Numbered from the stretch's first letter, positions 1-6,336 are shown. The stretch: 8,272 nt of DNA from Planctomycetota bacterium (GCA_021160865.1 JAGHBS010000063.1:1-8272), one strand, 5' to 3'. Made by a program: numbers and translations. The notes: a model not told the origin generated them from the letters alone.

Positions 1-19
1 CAACTTTAACCGACGGCAT
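1..19 (-). CDS. Start of next dcw gene (partial, probably murE)
   Basis: Only the first six codons and one further base are inside the window, reading MPSVKV on the minus strand from an ATG at 17-19. A GGAAGGA Shine-Dalgarno-like run ends 3 nt before the ATG, and the start lies 39 nt after the ftsI stop codon. The protein is too short to identify. In the usual dcw order ftsI is followed by murE, the UDP-MurNAc-tripeptide ligase of peptidoglycan precursor synthesis, so murE is the expected product. That is an inference from gene order, not from the residues. Confidence 0.45.
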
Positions 20-58
20 AAGTCCTTCCAATCAATGTAGAAGCCCGTCAATCATCAA

Positions 59-1825
59 TCATCTACTATCAGCACTTACCAATGGACAATCCGGTGGAAC
101 GCCCAGGTAAGAAAGCGTCTTCTGAAGTACCTCTCGAACACACGGAGCAGCTACCTCGCCACCTGTATGACCAATTGAATAATCGGGTCTGTATATTGAA
201 ACAACACAGACAACCCGAGGCTGATTAGCAGGGGCACCTGCCATGAACGAGGCAGTGTATGCATGCTCGATATAACCATCCGCACTGGCAATCTGCCCAG
301 TGCCTGTTTTCCCAAAGACCGTCCACCTATCCAATCTACATTTTTTCCCTGTCCCCCGCCTGACGACGTTTACAAGTACCTCATCAATGAATTGCCTTGC
401 TATGGTCTTGCTGATTACGCGCCTTATTCGGACTGGTTCGCTCTGGAAGACAACCTTTCCATCAACATCGAGGACCCTATCAATTATCCTCGGCTTGAGT
501 AATGTACCGCCGTTGGCGATGGTGCTAAAGGCACATACCAGTTGAAGGCATGTTGCAGCAATGGGACCCTGCCCAAATGGGACTCGTCTGGTAGCATAGC
601 TCGTCCATCGATGAAGGGGCAATAAAAGACCAGCCGATTCGCCTGGCAACTCTACCCCGCAACGTTTACCAAATCCAAAGGCTGCTACTATGCGATAAAG
701 TTCTTCATTGCCCAACAACTCGCCCAACTTAGCCATCCCGATATTACTGGAATGTATCACTATTTCCGATAATGGTAGCCAGCCGAAATGCTCACCAGGG
801 AAATCGCGGATAGTTCCACCTCGATGCGCATGGTAAATACCGTGATGACAGAAAAACTTGCTTTGAAGAGTAACTTTGCCCATCTGAATTGCCCCGATAG
901 CAATAAAGGGCTTCATCGTACTGCCTGGCTCGAACGGATCGGTTATGACGCGATTGCGACGCTGAGATGCTAACGCTCGAGAATAATCGTTCGGATCATA
1001 CCCTGGCACCGATGCCATCGCGAGGATTTCACCACTTACAGGGTCCATCACGATGCCCATCCCTGCAGAGGCATGAAAATGCTCAACCGTCCTTCGTAGC
1101 GCATCCTGCAGAAATTGCTGGATAAAGATATCGAGCGTCAAAATGACGTCCTTACCATCTCTTGGAGACTCGTATCGTAGAATATCAGCGTAATTGCCTT
1201 TTCGGGCAGCATCAGCATGGACAATCATCAGTCCATCCTTGCCGGCAAGCCAGTGATTTGCCCACATCTCCACCCCCGCCCCAGGATCACCATTGGGACG
1301 TCTGAATCCGATAACATGACACGCCAATACACCATTGGGATATCGCCTGCGCCAACGATATGTTAACCCCACGCCTCGGATTTTAAGGGCTTTTACCGTG
1401 AGGACTTGCTTTTCGCTCAATCGCCCAAGATAAACATATCTTCTATCACGATTTCGAATCAGCTTTCTGTATAAGGCATCAGCCGAGCCGCCTATTACAC
1501 TAACGACCTTGCTGGCGACTTCTTTAAAATGCTCCTGCCCTATCATCAATGGATCGACAAAAAGTCCGGGCATTCGGGTTGAACCAGCCATTAGTATCAA
1601 ACTCGAGCGGGTCCTGGCAAAAATGTTTCCAGGCCTGGCAGGGATAATTATCCTGCGCTCACTTTGCTTTCGTGCGATTCGGGCGTATTCTGCTCCCTTA
1701 CAAACCTGAAGATGAATTACCCTACCAAACAGTGCGATTAACCCCATCAACAGCAGAATGAAGAGAAAACAAACAGTCGTTCTCTTTACCGGAGCATTAT
1801 TTGCTCTCCGACTCGGATCGTTCAT
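59..1825 (-). CDS. ftsI: Class B penicillin-binding protein FtsI (PBP3), septal peptidoglycan transpeptidase
   Basis: This 588-residue protein is a septal DD-transpeptidase that cross-links new peptidoglycan in the periplasm at the division site, normally working with FtsW and the FtsQLB complex. Residues about 17-40 form one hydrophobic N-terminal membrane anchor. The non-catalytic dimerisation part follows, and then the transpeptidase domain from about residue 250 to 575. All three penicillin-binding motifs are present: STMK with nucleophile S302 and K305, SSN at 359-361, and KTG at 506-508 followed by TGQ. There is no C-terminal PASTA repeat, and the length is normal for FtsI. The conserved N-terminal RGxIxDR element is degenerate here (ARPGNIFARTR, about 63-73, with Ala where Asp is usual). 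The start lies only 6 nt after the ftsL-like stop with no close strong ribosome binding site, so translational coupling is likely. The identity as a class B PBP is firm; FtsI rather than another class B PBP follows from the dcw context. Confidence 0.95.
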   Translation of the reverse strand: MNDPSRRANNAPVKRTTVCFLFILLLMGLIALFGRVIHLQVCKGAEYARIARKQSERRIIIPARPGNIFARTRSSLILMAGSTRMPGLFVDPLMIGQEHFKEVASKVVSVIGGSADALYRKLIRNRDRRYVYLGRLSEKQVLTVKALKIRGVGLTYRWRRRYPNGVLACHVIGFRRPNGDPGAGVEMWANHWLAGKDGLMIVHADAARKGNYADILRYESPRDGKDVILTLDIFIQQFLQDALRRTVEHFHASAGMGIVMDPVSGEILAMASVPGYDPNDYSRALASQRRNRVITDPFEPGSTMKPFIAIGAIQMGKVTLQSKFFCHHGIYHAHRGGTIRDFPGEHFGWLPLSEIVIHSSNIGMAKLGELLGNEELYRIVAAFGFGKRCGVELPGESAGLLLPLHRWTSYATRRVPFGQGPIAATCLQLVCAFSTIANGGTLLKPRIIDRVLDVDGKVVFQSEPVRIRRVISKTIARQFIDEVLVNVVRRGTGKKCRLDRWTVFGKTGTGQIASADGYIEHAYTASFMAGAPANQPRVVCVVSIYRPDYSIGHTGGEVAAPCVREVLQKTLSYLGVPPDCPLVSADSR

Positions 1826-1831
1826 ACTGCA

Positions 1832-2104
1832 TCAATCCCTTCGGACAATCTGGTTATCATCATCCACATCTACACCGGGCGTTTGTAATCTCAAAGCCAT
1901 TTTGCGATTGGCATCTTCCATTCTGGTAGGCGAAAGTGCCTCCTGGAGATGAACCTGGCGATCCCAGAGCTGTTGCCGTAGCCGATATCTGTAAAGTTCC
2001 AGTCTAAATGTCTGGGCACGAAGGGAACTCTGCTTGGCTCGTAATTTAACCATCGCTACTGCAATTATCGTAAGTACGAAAATTATCCACGCTATTCGCA
2101 TCAT
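1832..2104 (-). CDS. ftsL: FtsL-like bitopic division protein
   Basis: This is a 90-residue protein with a short N-terminus, one hydrophobic segment at about residues 4-19, and then a long charged, heptad-like helix at about 20-75. That is the FtsL/DivIC architecture: a single membrane span with a periplasmic coiled coil that joins FtsB and FtsQ and activates FtsWI. The stretch LWDRQVHLQEALSPTRMEDANRK has the LxxQ...L..P..IE..A spacing typical of the end of FtsL-type coiled coils. Sequence conservation in this family is poor, so the call rests on size, topology and position directly before ftsI. The first two codons are both ATG. A GGAG motif at 2109-2112 lies 4 nt from the first and 7 nt from the second, so the start may really be at 2101. 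The gap to the upstream LysM gene is 23 nt. Confidence 0.75.
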   Translation of the reverse strand: MMRIAWIIFVLTIIAVAMVKLRAKQSSLRAQTFRLELYRYRLRQQLWDRQVHLQEALSPTRMEDANRKMALRLQTPGVDVDDDNQIVRRD

Positions 2105-2127
2105 ATCTCTCCCTATATTGATAAGGG

Positions 2128-3000
2128 TTATTGTGGGATTACCAATTTCATTCCGACAGTAATCCTATCAGGGTCTTTTATACAATCCCGATTGACTTCT
2201 AATAACTTTTTCACTGCTGACCTACTACCGTCGCCCATCGTCCTTCGGGCAATGCTGGTGAGGTTATCGCCAGCCCGGACGATGTATGTTCTTTCGGCTC
2301 TAAAGTGCCTTTGGAGTTGATCAAGCGTCATCTCTGTGTAATGCTTACGTGGAACATTCTGCTGGGCAACTGATTGTTTCGACTGCTTTAGCGGTGGGAT
2401 TATTAACGTAATTCCAACGGGGACTATTGAAGGATCGGATAGCCTATCTCTATTGGCCTGGAATATTCGTAAATACTCTTTCTTACCACCCCGACCGTAA
2501 ACCTTTTTAGCGATGCCGATTAGCGTATCGCCGGGCTTGACGCGATAGATCCTCGTTGGCTCAAGCAGCGGTGACGTCGGCGGTGAAGATTTGCTATCCT
2601 TCTGAATGTTATTTGTTGCACTTAGACTCACTCGCACCTTGGGCGGCTGTTTCATGGCTGTGGGTTGAAGAAGTCCGCCTTCCTTATTATTCATCACGCT
2701 CGAAGCCGTTGAACCAACCTTCGCTGGAATAGCGGTTTTGGCTCTGCCGCTCGGCGCAGGAATTACTTTCGGTGCAAGTACGGGGCGATCATCATGCGAC
2801 TTTGAACTTATCGTAGCAGTGTATAATTCATGAGAAGGCCTCGCCTGAAACTTCACTGATGGGGACGGCTTCTTATGCAGCCTATCCTGCCTGGAATCAG
2901 ACGATTCGGGAGGGTTCAAACTCCGCTCCCCAATAACAATTCCAAAAAAGATGATAATTGCCAGACCGACCAGAAGTGATACACGCGTTTCTTGTCTCAT
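2128..3000 (-). CDS. Membrane-anchored protein with two LysM domains
   Basis: The predicted product is 290 residues. A short basic N-terminus is followed by a hydrophobic segment at about residues 6-24, then a Pro/Ser/Lys-rich linker to about 148. A first LysM domain lies at about 150-203 (YRVKPGDTLIGIA... ending VGITLIIPP) and a second at about 237-290 (YIVRAGDNLTSIA... ending VGMKLVIPQ) forms the C-terminus. LysM domains bind the GlcNAc-containing glycan of peptidoglycan, so this is probably a single-pass membrane protein that holds or senses the wall in the periplasm. No catalytic domain is visible. Its place between rsmH and the ftsL-like gene suggests a division or septal wall role, which is inference. 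I chose the ATG at 2998-3000 because a GGAGG ribosome binding site lies 8 nt upstream. An in-frame ATG at 3034-3036 would add 12 residues (MHVNLQWVEVLS) but has no ribosome binding site. Confidence 0.88.
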   Translation of the reverse strand: MRQETRVSLLVGLAIIIFFGIVIGERSLNPPESSDSRQDRLHKKPSPSVKFQARPSHELYTATISSKSHDDRPVLAPKVIPAPSGRAKTAIPAKVGSTASSVMNNKEGGLLQPTAMKQPPKVRVSLSATNNIQKDSKSSPPTSPLLEPTRIYRVKPGDTLIGIAKKVYGRGGKKEYLRIFQANRDRLSDPSIVPVGITLIIPPLKQSKQSVAQQNVPRKHYTEMTLDQLQRHFRAERTYIVRAGDNLTSIARRTMGDGSRSAVKKLLEVNRDCIKDPDRITVGMKLVIPQ

Positions 3001-3008
3001 AGATAAAA

Positions 3009-3013
3009 CCTCC
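3009..3013 (-). promoter_or_regulatory. Shine-Dalgarno site fixing the LysM gene start
   Basis: On the minus strand GGAGG stands 8 nt before the ATG at 2998-3000. It supports that start over the upstream in-frame ATG at 3034-3036, which would place this site inside the coding sequence. Confidence 0.7.
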
Positions 3014-3050
3014 ACCCATTGCAAATTGACATGCACAACTAATCATTTAA

Positions 3051-3974
3051 TCATTTAATCCGCTCAACACAGCGAAGCCGGGCTGATCGACTTCGCGGAT
3101 TTACTCTTATCTCGTCAGCCGACGGTCTTACGGGTTTCCTCGTAAGTAGCCGATGTGTCCCCCTACTGACCATTGAGGAGAAGGCACGCTTCACCAATCG
3201 ATCCTCAAGAGAATGAAAACTGATAATTGCTGCTCGACCGCCCACGCTGAGCAAAGACGGCAAAACCTCCAGCAATTTTGATAAGTTTTCCAACTCCTTG
3301 TTTACTGCAATTCGCAACGCCTGGAATGTACGAGTAGCAGGATGAATTCGCCATCGTCGCCGAGGGGATTTTCGTGCAATTACTCTGGTAACTATCTCTG
3401 CTAATTGAGTTGTCCGCGTTATCGGAGCGGCTTTGCGGGCTCGAATGATAGCAGCGGCTATTTCCCTGCTGAAGCGCTCCTGACTATATGCGTAAATAAG
3501 ATCGGCTAACTCCTTCTGGCTGAGCTTATTGACGATATCTGCTGCCGTCGGCCCGGAAGAACTCATCCGCATATCCAGAGGTCCGTCTACCTGGAAACTA
3601 AATCCCCGTGATGCATCTTGAAGCTGAGCGGAGGATACACCCAGATCAGCAAGCAGAACATCAGCCAATTTTACCCCAGCCTCATCCATCACTGTGCGAA
3701 CCTCTGAGAAATTTGCCTGGAACAATCGCACGTCTTTAGCGAACTCCGCCAGCCGCTGTTTTGTTTTCAACAAGGCAGATTCATCAAGGTCAATCCCAAT
3801 GAGCATTGCCATCCCTGCTGAAGCCTCAAGCAGCGCTCGAGCATGCCCACCGCATCCTACGGTACAATCGATAATTACTCGTTTACCGTCAGTGCTGTCC
3901 TGCCGATGAAGTGCAGGAACAAGTAGTTCAAGCACTTCGTCAAGTAAAACAGGAAGATGGCCGGCATCATCCAT
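3051..3974 (-). CDS. rsmH: 16S rRNA (cytosine1402-N4)-methyltransferase RsmH
   Basis: This 307-residue cytosolic enzyme (formerly MraW) uses S-adenosylmethionine to methylate N4 of C1402 in the decoding centre of 16S rRNA. The family signature is complete. HLPVLLDEVLELL lies near the N-terminus, and the SAM-binding loop DCTVGCGGHA is at 36-45. LLADLGVSSAQLQ starts at 107, GFSFQVDGPLDMRM is at about 124-137, and ERFSREIAAAI is at about 166-176. HPATRTFQALRIAVN lies at 211-225, SFHSLEDRLVKR at 252-263, and NPRSRSARLR near the C-terminus. The length is normal. The start is 12 nt after the stop of the 93-aa gene, and a GAGGGG run overlapping that stop can serve as ribosome binding site, so the two genes are probably translationally coupled. 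This is one of the most secure calls in the window. Confidence 0.97.
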   Translation of the reverse strand: MDDAGHLPVLLDEVLELLVPALHRQDSTDGKRVIIDCTVGCGGHARALLEASAGMAMLIGIDLDESALLKTKQRLAEFAKDVRLFQANFSEVRTVMDEAGVKLADVLLADLGVSSAQLQDASRGFSFQVDGPLDMRMSSSGPTAADIVNKLSQKELADLIYAYSQERFSREIAAAIIRARKAAPITRTTQLAEIVTRVIARKSPRRRWRIHPATRTFQALRIAVNKELENLSKLLEVLPSLLSVGGRAAIISFHSLEDRLVKRAFSSMVSRGTHRLLTRKPVRPSADEIRVNPRSRSARLRCVERIK

Positions 3975-3986
3975 GACGCCGGCCCC

Positions 3987-4268
3987 TCACTGTACCGGGG
4001 CGTCCCCGGCCAGTATGGACTTCACCTGCTCGGAGAAGTCCACCTGGGCATAATCCTTTCCCAGCGACTGAACTCGCCTGAGACGCTGTTGAAGTACCAG
4101 CAGGTGCTGCCGAAGTTTTTCTTCTCGGCTCGGTCTTTCAGCGTCATCCTGCCGATAATTCCTCGACCGCCCACGTCGAGTTAGGCAGCGTGTGAGTTCG
4201 GCGAAAACCTCTTGAAAGCATCCTTGCTTTCCGATCGGCTCGCTTCTACGTCGCTGATTAACGATCAT
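3987..4268 (-). CDS. Unrecognised Arg-rich 93-aa protein between mraZ and rsmH
   Basis: I do not recognise this family. The predicted 93-residue protein is basic and Arg-rich in its first half, with clusters such as NQRRRSE and TRRGRSR. It then has a charged, probably helical segment at about 48-70 (EEKLRQHLLVLQQRLRRVQ) with heptad-like leucines that could form a short coiled coil. It ends in an acidic tail. There is no membrane segment, signal peptide or visible metal site. It is probably a real gene. A strong AAAGGAG ribosome binding site stands 6 nt before the ATG at 4266-4268, an in-frame TGA lies just upstream, and the frame fills the gap before rsmH with only 12 nt to spare. A nucleic-acid-binding or coiled-coil adaptor role would fit the composition but is a guess. 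The region looks more GC-rich than its neighbours. Confidence 0.68.
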   Translation of the reverse strand: MIVNQRRRSEPIGKQGCFQEVFAELTRCLTRRGRSRNYRQDDAERPSREEKLRQHLLVLQQRLRRVQSLGKDYAQVDFSEQVKSILAGDAPVQ

Positions 4269-4274
4269 GCTGGA

Positions 4275-4281
4275 CTCCTTT
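4275..4281 (-). promoter_or_regulatory. Strong ribosome binding site of the 93-aa gene
   Basis: The minus strand reads AAAGGAG followed by 6 nt (TCCAGC) and the ATG of the 93-aa gene. This near-perfect Shine-Dalgarno site is the main evidence that the small gene is translated. The octamer AGGAGTCC that contains it recurs exactly 21 nt further upstream (4293-4300). Confidence 0.75.
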
Positions 4282-4297
4282 CACCAATCCGGGGACT

Positions 4298-4320
4298 CCT
4301 GGTAAACCCTGCAGACCAGG
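4298..4320 (-). promoter_or_regulatory. Alternative stem-loop upstream of the 93-aa gene
   Basis: On the minus strand CCTGGT (4320-4315) can pair with ACCAGG (4303-4298) across an 11-nt loop. The CCTGGT arm is also used by the larger stem-loop at 4311-4342, so the two cannot form at once. The 3' arm ends 17 nt upstream of the ribosome binding site of the 93-aa gene. Pairing is read directly; regulation is inference. Confidence 0.4.
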
Positions 4321-4342
4321 TCGCCACGGCAGACCTGGCTGC
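4311..4342 (-). promoter_or_regulatory. Strong stem-loop in the mraZ to 93-aa gene spacer
   Basis: On the minus strand GCAGCCAGGTC pairs with GACCTGG-T-CTGC around a 9-nt loop. This gives 11 Watson-Crick pairs with a single bulged T. No T-run follows, so it does not look like an intrinsic terminator. It could instead stabilise or process the transcript, or control the genes after mraZ. Confidence 0.5.
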
Positions 4343-4351
4343 TACTTCCTC

Positions 4352-4384
4352 GCCGGTACATCGAACCATCCCTGTCGTACCGGC
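4352..4384 (-). promoter_or_regulatory. Stem-loop just after mraZ
   Basis: The minus strand holds GCCGGTAC and its exact reverse complement GTACCGGC separated by 17 nt, starting 12 nt after the mraZ stop codon. It is the first of two consecutive hairpins in the 128-nt spacer. There is no following T-run, so it is not a typical terminator. Confidence 0.45.
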
Positions 4385-4396
4385 AACAACCCATTT

Positions 4397-4873
4397 TCAC
4401 TTGTCATTTTTATCCCCTGATGCAGCCAATCTATCGCCTGCATCGAGAATCGCCTCGTCATACCGCTCCAGTACCTTGCTCATAAACTCATTCCATTCCT
4501 TAGTAGGCCAGATTTCGATGTGATCCCCCTTTCCTACCAGCGTTATGTGCGGATCGGTAATCCTTGCACGCATCATCGACTTTTCAGGCAGAACAATCCG
4601 CCCCTGTGGATCCGGCTTGACAACCCTTGCCATCGCAAAGAACATGTCATACTGCTGCGTTTGACGATTCGGCAATGGCGTCGCCCGAAGCATGCTCAGT
4701 AACTTCTGATAATACTTATCGGGATACAACCAAAGACGTCGCCCCGTTCCCAATACCAGATAAAAATTCCTTCCATCTTCCTTCGGATCAATCTGTTCAC
4801 GTAAAGCTGCTGGTATTGCTAATCGGTGCTTGGCATCTATGACCTGATCAAACTCGCCTACGAATAACGCCAT
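4397..4873 (-). CDS. mraZ: MraZ, transcriptional regulator of the dcw cluster
   Basis: This 158-residue DNA-binding protein is the usual first gene of the dcw operon. In studied bacteria MraZ forms a ring-shaped oligomer that binds repeats in its own promoter and controls the cluster. Two SpoVT/AbrB-type halves are visible, with motifs DAKHRLAIP at 13-21 and DPQGRIVLP at 88-96. The normal glycine of the first DxKGR motif is His here. Other family marks are the N-terminal FVGEFDQ and the middle QYDMFFAMARVV. The length is near the usual 140-155, with a slightly longer acidic and Lys-rich tail. The start is supported by AGAGGA 7 nt upstream. It is the promoter-proximal gene, with an extended -10 box about 50 nt upstream. 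Confidence 0.96.
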   Translation of the reverse strand: MALFVGEFDQVIDAKHRLAIPAALREQIDPKEDGRNFYLVLGTGRRLWLYPDKYYQKLLSMLRATPLPNRQTQQYDMFFAMARVVKPDPQGRIVLPEKSMMRARITDPHITLVGKGDHIEIWPTKEWNEFMSKVLERYDEAILDAGDRLAASGDKNDK

Positions 4874-4907
4874 TACAATTTCCTCTTCATCTCTTTCACC
4901 ACTGGAC

Positions 4908-4941
4908 GGGATTTGTAGGGAAAGTATACCATAAAAAGGGA
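4908..4941. promoter_or_regulatory. Phased GGGA repeats over the mraZ promoter (candidate operator)
   Basis: On the plus strand GGGA occurs at 4908, 4918 and 4938, so the spacings are 10 and 20 bp and all copies face the same side of the helix. They bracket the -10 box. Known enterobacterial MraZ sites are short G-triplet repeats (TGGGN) with a 10-bp period, which makes these a candidate MraZ operator. Here they lie on the strand opposite to mraZ and lack the leading T. A separate AAAGTGGGGG, resembling the reported mollicute MraZ box, is on the minus strand at 4964-4973. The assignment is inference. Confidence 0.35.
4923..4931 (-). promoter_or_regulatory. Extended -10 promoter of mraZ and the dcw operon
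   Basis: The minus strand reads TGGTATACT, an extended -10 element (TGn followed by TATACT, five of six matches to TATAAT). The expected transcription start is near 4916, giving a leader of about 43 nt before the mraZ ATG. No good -35 hexamer lies 16-18 nt upstream, which is tolerable for an extended -10 promoter. A weaker second candidate, TATAGT at 5005-5010, lies further upstream. Confidence 0.5.
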
Positions 4942-5048
4942 AATCTAAAGAAAAATTTTTTCACCCCCACTTTCGTCAAAATACCTAATTTAATGCTACA
5001 TTGCACTATAAGTTCTAATCTTTCCTGCTCGTGAACTCAATATGTAGT

Positions 5049-5066
5049 AATAAAAATTTTTTTATT
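5049..5066. repeat. A/T-only inverted repeat
   Basis: AATAAAAA and TTTTTATT form a perfect 8-bp inverted repeat with a 2-bp centre. It is made only of A and T, so it may simply reflect AT-richness. It could also act as an UP-like element or a bent-DNA site upstream of the mraZ promoter. Function is unknown. Confidence 0.3.
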
Positions 5067-5144
5067 TTCGATAAAATTTTCCTTGATGCCCCATTCGATA
5101 ACGAAGGTTTTGCAGACAAGAACCAATGTTTCGCAACAGGCGGT

Positions 5145-6260
5145 TTATTTTGCACGCAATATCTCATCATATAGTCGCTCATGGGCAACAATACTCATAT
5201 CGATAGAAAATTTTTCCTGCACCCATTGCCGTGCTGCTGAACCAAGCGAAACCCTCATTGCTTCATCACCTATAAGTTTCTCAATAGCCAAAATCAATGC
5301 TTCAACATCTTCTGACTCGATTAGCAAACCTGTCTTACCGTCGAGAATCAATTCGGTTAGTCCAGGCACTCTGGTAGCAATAACAGGCAAACCTGTTGCC
5401 ATCGCCTCAGCCGCTGATAGCCCGAAACCTTCCCATCGGCTCGGTAAGACGAATATATCCGATGCATTCAGCAGTGCCGGTACCTCATCAGTAAATCCAA
5501 GCCAGGTAGCCCATTGGGCGTTATTCCCCTCACGGAGAAACCGTTCAACAGCACGGGCTTCAGGACCATCACCTGCAATTGCAACCTTGATATTACCATG
5601 CCGTTTTCGCACTATTTCAACGGCCTTGAGGAACATCTGCGGATTTTTCTGATAATCCAAACGACCAACGAAACTGATAAGCAATTCATCCTTCTCAATC
5701 TGCAATCTTTCACGAAACCGCTCCCTGCTTTGTGAATCAGGTCGGTATTGATTAGTGTCGATACCGTTGTAAATCACCTGGTACATATTGGATGGTAGAT
5801 GCGTTCGTGAGGCATGGTGGTCTCGAACTGCCTTAGAGACACAGATGATACGTTCGCACCACTTCGAGGCAATTCTCGCCCAGGCGTATTGCCAGGGTCT
5901 AAATCGTCGCTCTGCAACGTGGACGGTATGAACAAGATGCGGCACGCCAGCTAACCTGGCTGCTATGCGACCAACAAGATCGGCATGAAACAAATGTGTA
6001 TGGAGCAGATGAACTTCTCTATCACGAAGAAACTTCACAAGTCTAAATAATGCAGGTAAGTCAAAACGATTTCGAAGATTAAGCACCATCACATCAATAC
6101 TCTTACCCTCAAGCCATCCTGCTACCGCTCCGGCTCGCAAGGCAGCTACATGAATGTCAAATCGCCTTTTATCAAGACGGAGTGCCAATTCGTAAACGCA
6201 CCGCTCTGCCCCAGCAGGTTGAAGTTCCGTAATGAAATGACAGATACTAAATCGCTTCAT
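5145..6260 (-). CDS. GT4-family glycosyltransferase (GT-B fold)
   Basis: This 371-residue enzyme is expected to transfer a sugar from an NDP-sugar donor to a lipid-linked or polymer acceptor at the cytoplasmic face of the membrane. The N-terminal Rossmann-like half has the acceptor-side loop QPAGAERCVYELA at 14-26 and HTHLFHADLVGRIAA at 87-101. The C-terminal donor half starts near 163 with IYNGIDTNQYRP. It continues with SFVGRLDYQKNP (196-207), IAGDGPE (228-234) and SRWEGFGLSAAEAMATGLPV (274-293). The last carries the EX7E pair at E277 and E285 typical of retaining GT4 enzymes. No membrane segment or signal peptide is seen. An in-frame TGA at 6276-6278 limits the start to the ATG used here, which has no clear Shine-Dalgarno site. 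The acceptor and sugar cannot be told from sequence. It is transcribed away from the nucleotidyltransferase gene and toward mraZ. Confidence 0.93.
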   Translation of the reverse strand: MKRFSICHFITELQPAGAERCVYELALRLDKRRFDIHVAALRAGAVAGWLEGKSIDVMVLNLRNRFDLPALFRLVKFLRDREVHLLHTHLFHADLVGRIAARLAGVPHLVHTVHVAERRFRPWQYAWARIASKWCERIICVSKAVRDHHASRTHLPSNMYQVIYNGIDTNQYRPDSQSRERFRERLQIEKDELLISFVGRLDYQKNPQMFLKAVEIVRKRHGNIKVAIAGDGPEARAVERFLREGNNAQWATWLGFTDEVPALLNASDIFVLPSRWEGFGLSAAEAMATGLPVIATRVPGLTELILDGKTGLLIESEDVEALILAIEKLIGDEAMRVSLGSAARQWVQEKFSIDMSIVAHERLYDEILRAK

Positions 6261-6289
6261 GATGACAATGTACCATCATTTTCTTTTCC

Positions 6290-6336
6290 TTCAAGCAATG
6301 CTCCCTTGAAACAAAACCGATATACAATCTTGAAAC
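6290..6336. repeat. Three CTTGAA elements in the divergent spacer
   Basis: TTCAAG at 6290-6295 is the inverted form of CTTGAA. CTTGAAAC then occurs twice as a direct repeat at 6305-6312 and 6329-6336, with a period of 24 bp. The first two copies form a 6-bp inverted repeat with a 9-nt spacer. The last copy overlaps the candidate -35 box of the plus-strand genes. The layout suits a regulator site shared by the two divergent units, but no regulator gene is in view. Confidence 0.4.

Larger units (their letters stand above)
4874..5144. other. 271-nt AT-rich intergenic region between the glycosyltransferase gene and mraZ
   Basis: No coding sequence was found here. The region holds the mraZ promoter and GGGA repeats at its left end, and long A/T tracts in the middle. 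I see no convincing intrinsic terminator for the glycosyltransferase gene that ends at 5145: no GC-rich stem followed by a T-run on the minus strand. Readthrough into mraZ therefore cannot be excluded. Confidence 0.6.

Noticed and set aside
263..973. Several short plus-strand open frames
   Set aside because: All lie antisense to the transpeptidase domain of ftsI and have no recognisable domain or start signal.
4311..4384. Hairpins after mraZ as intrinsic terminators
   Set aside because: Neither is followed by a run of T on the minus strand, and the downstream genes have no obvious promoter of their own.
4212..4842. Plus-strand open frames of 60-103 codons across mraZ and its spacer
   Set aside because: They are antisense to mraZ, the 93-aa gene and the spacer hairpins. 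The minus-strand genes have clear motifs or ribosome binding sites and these do not.
5049..5085. AT-rich palindromes as a terminator of the glycosyltransferase gene
   Set aside because: The stems consist only of A and T and would be too weak. They look more like general AT-richness upstream of a promoter.
5083..5652. A 189-codon open frame on the plus strand
   Set aside because: It lies almost wholly antisense to the well-supported GT4 glycosyltransferase gene, shows no family motif, is Ser/Ile-rich low-quality protein sequence, and has no ribosome binding site.
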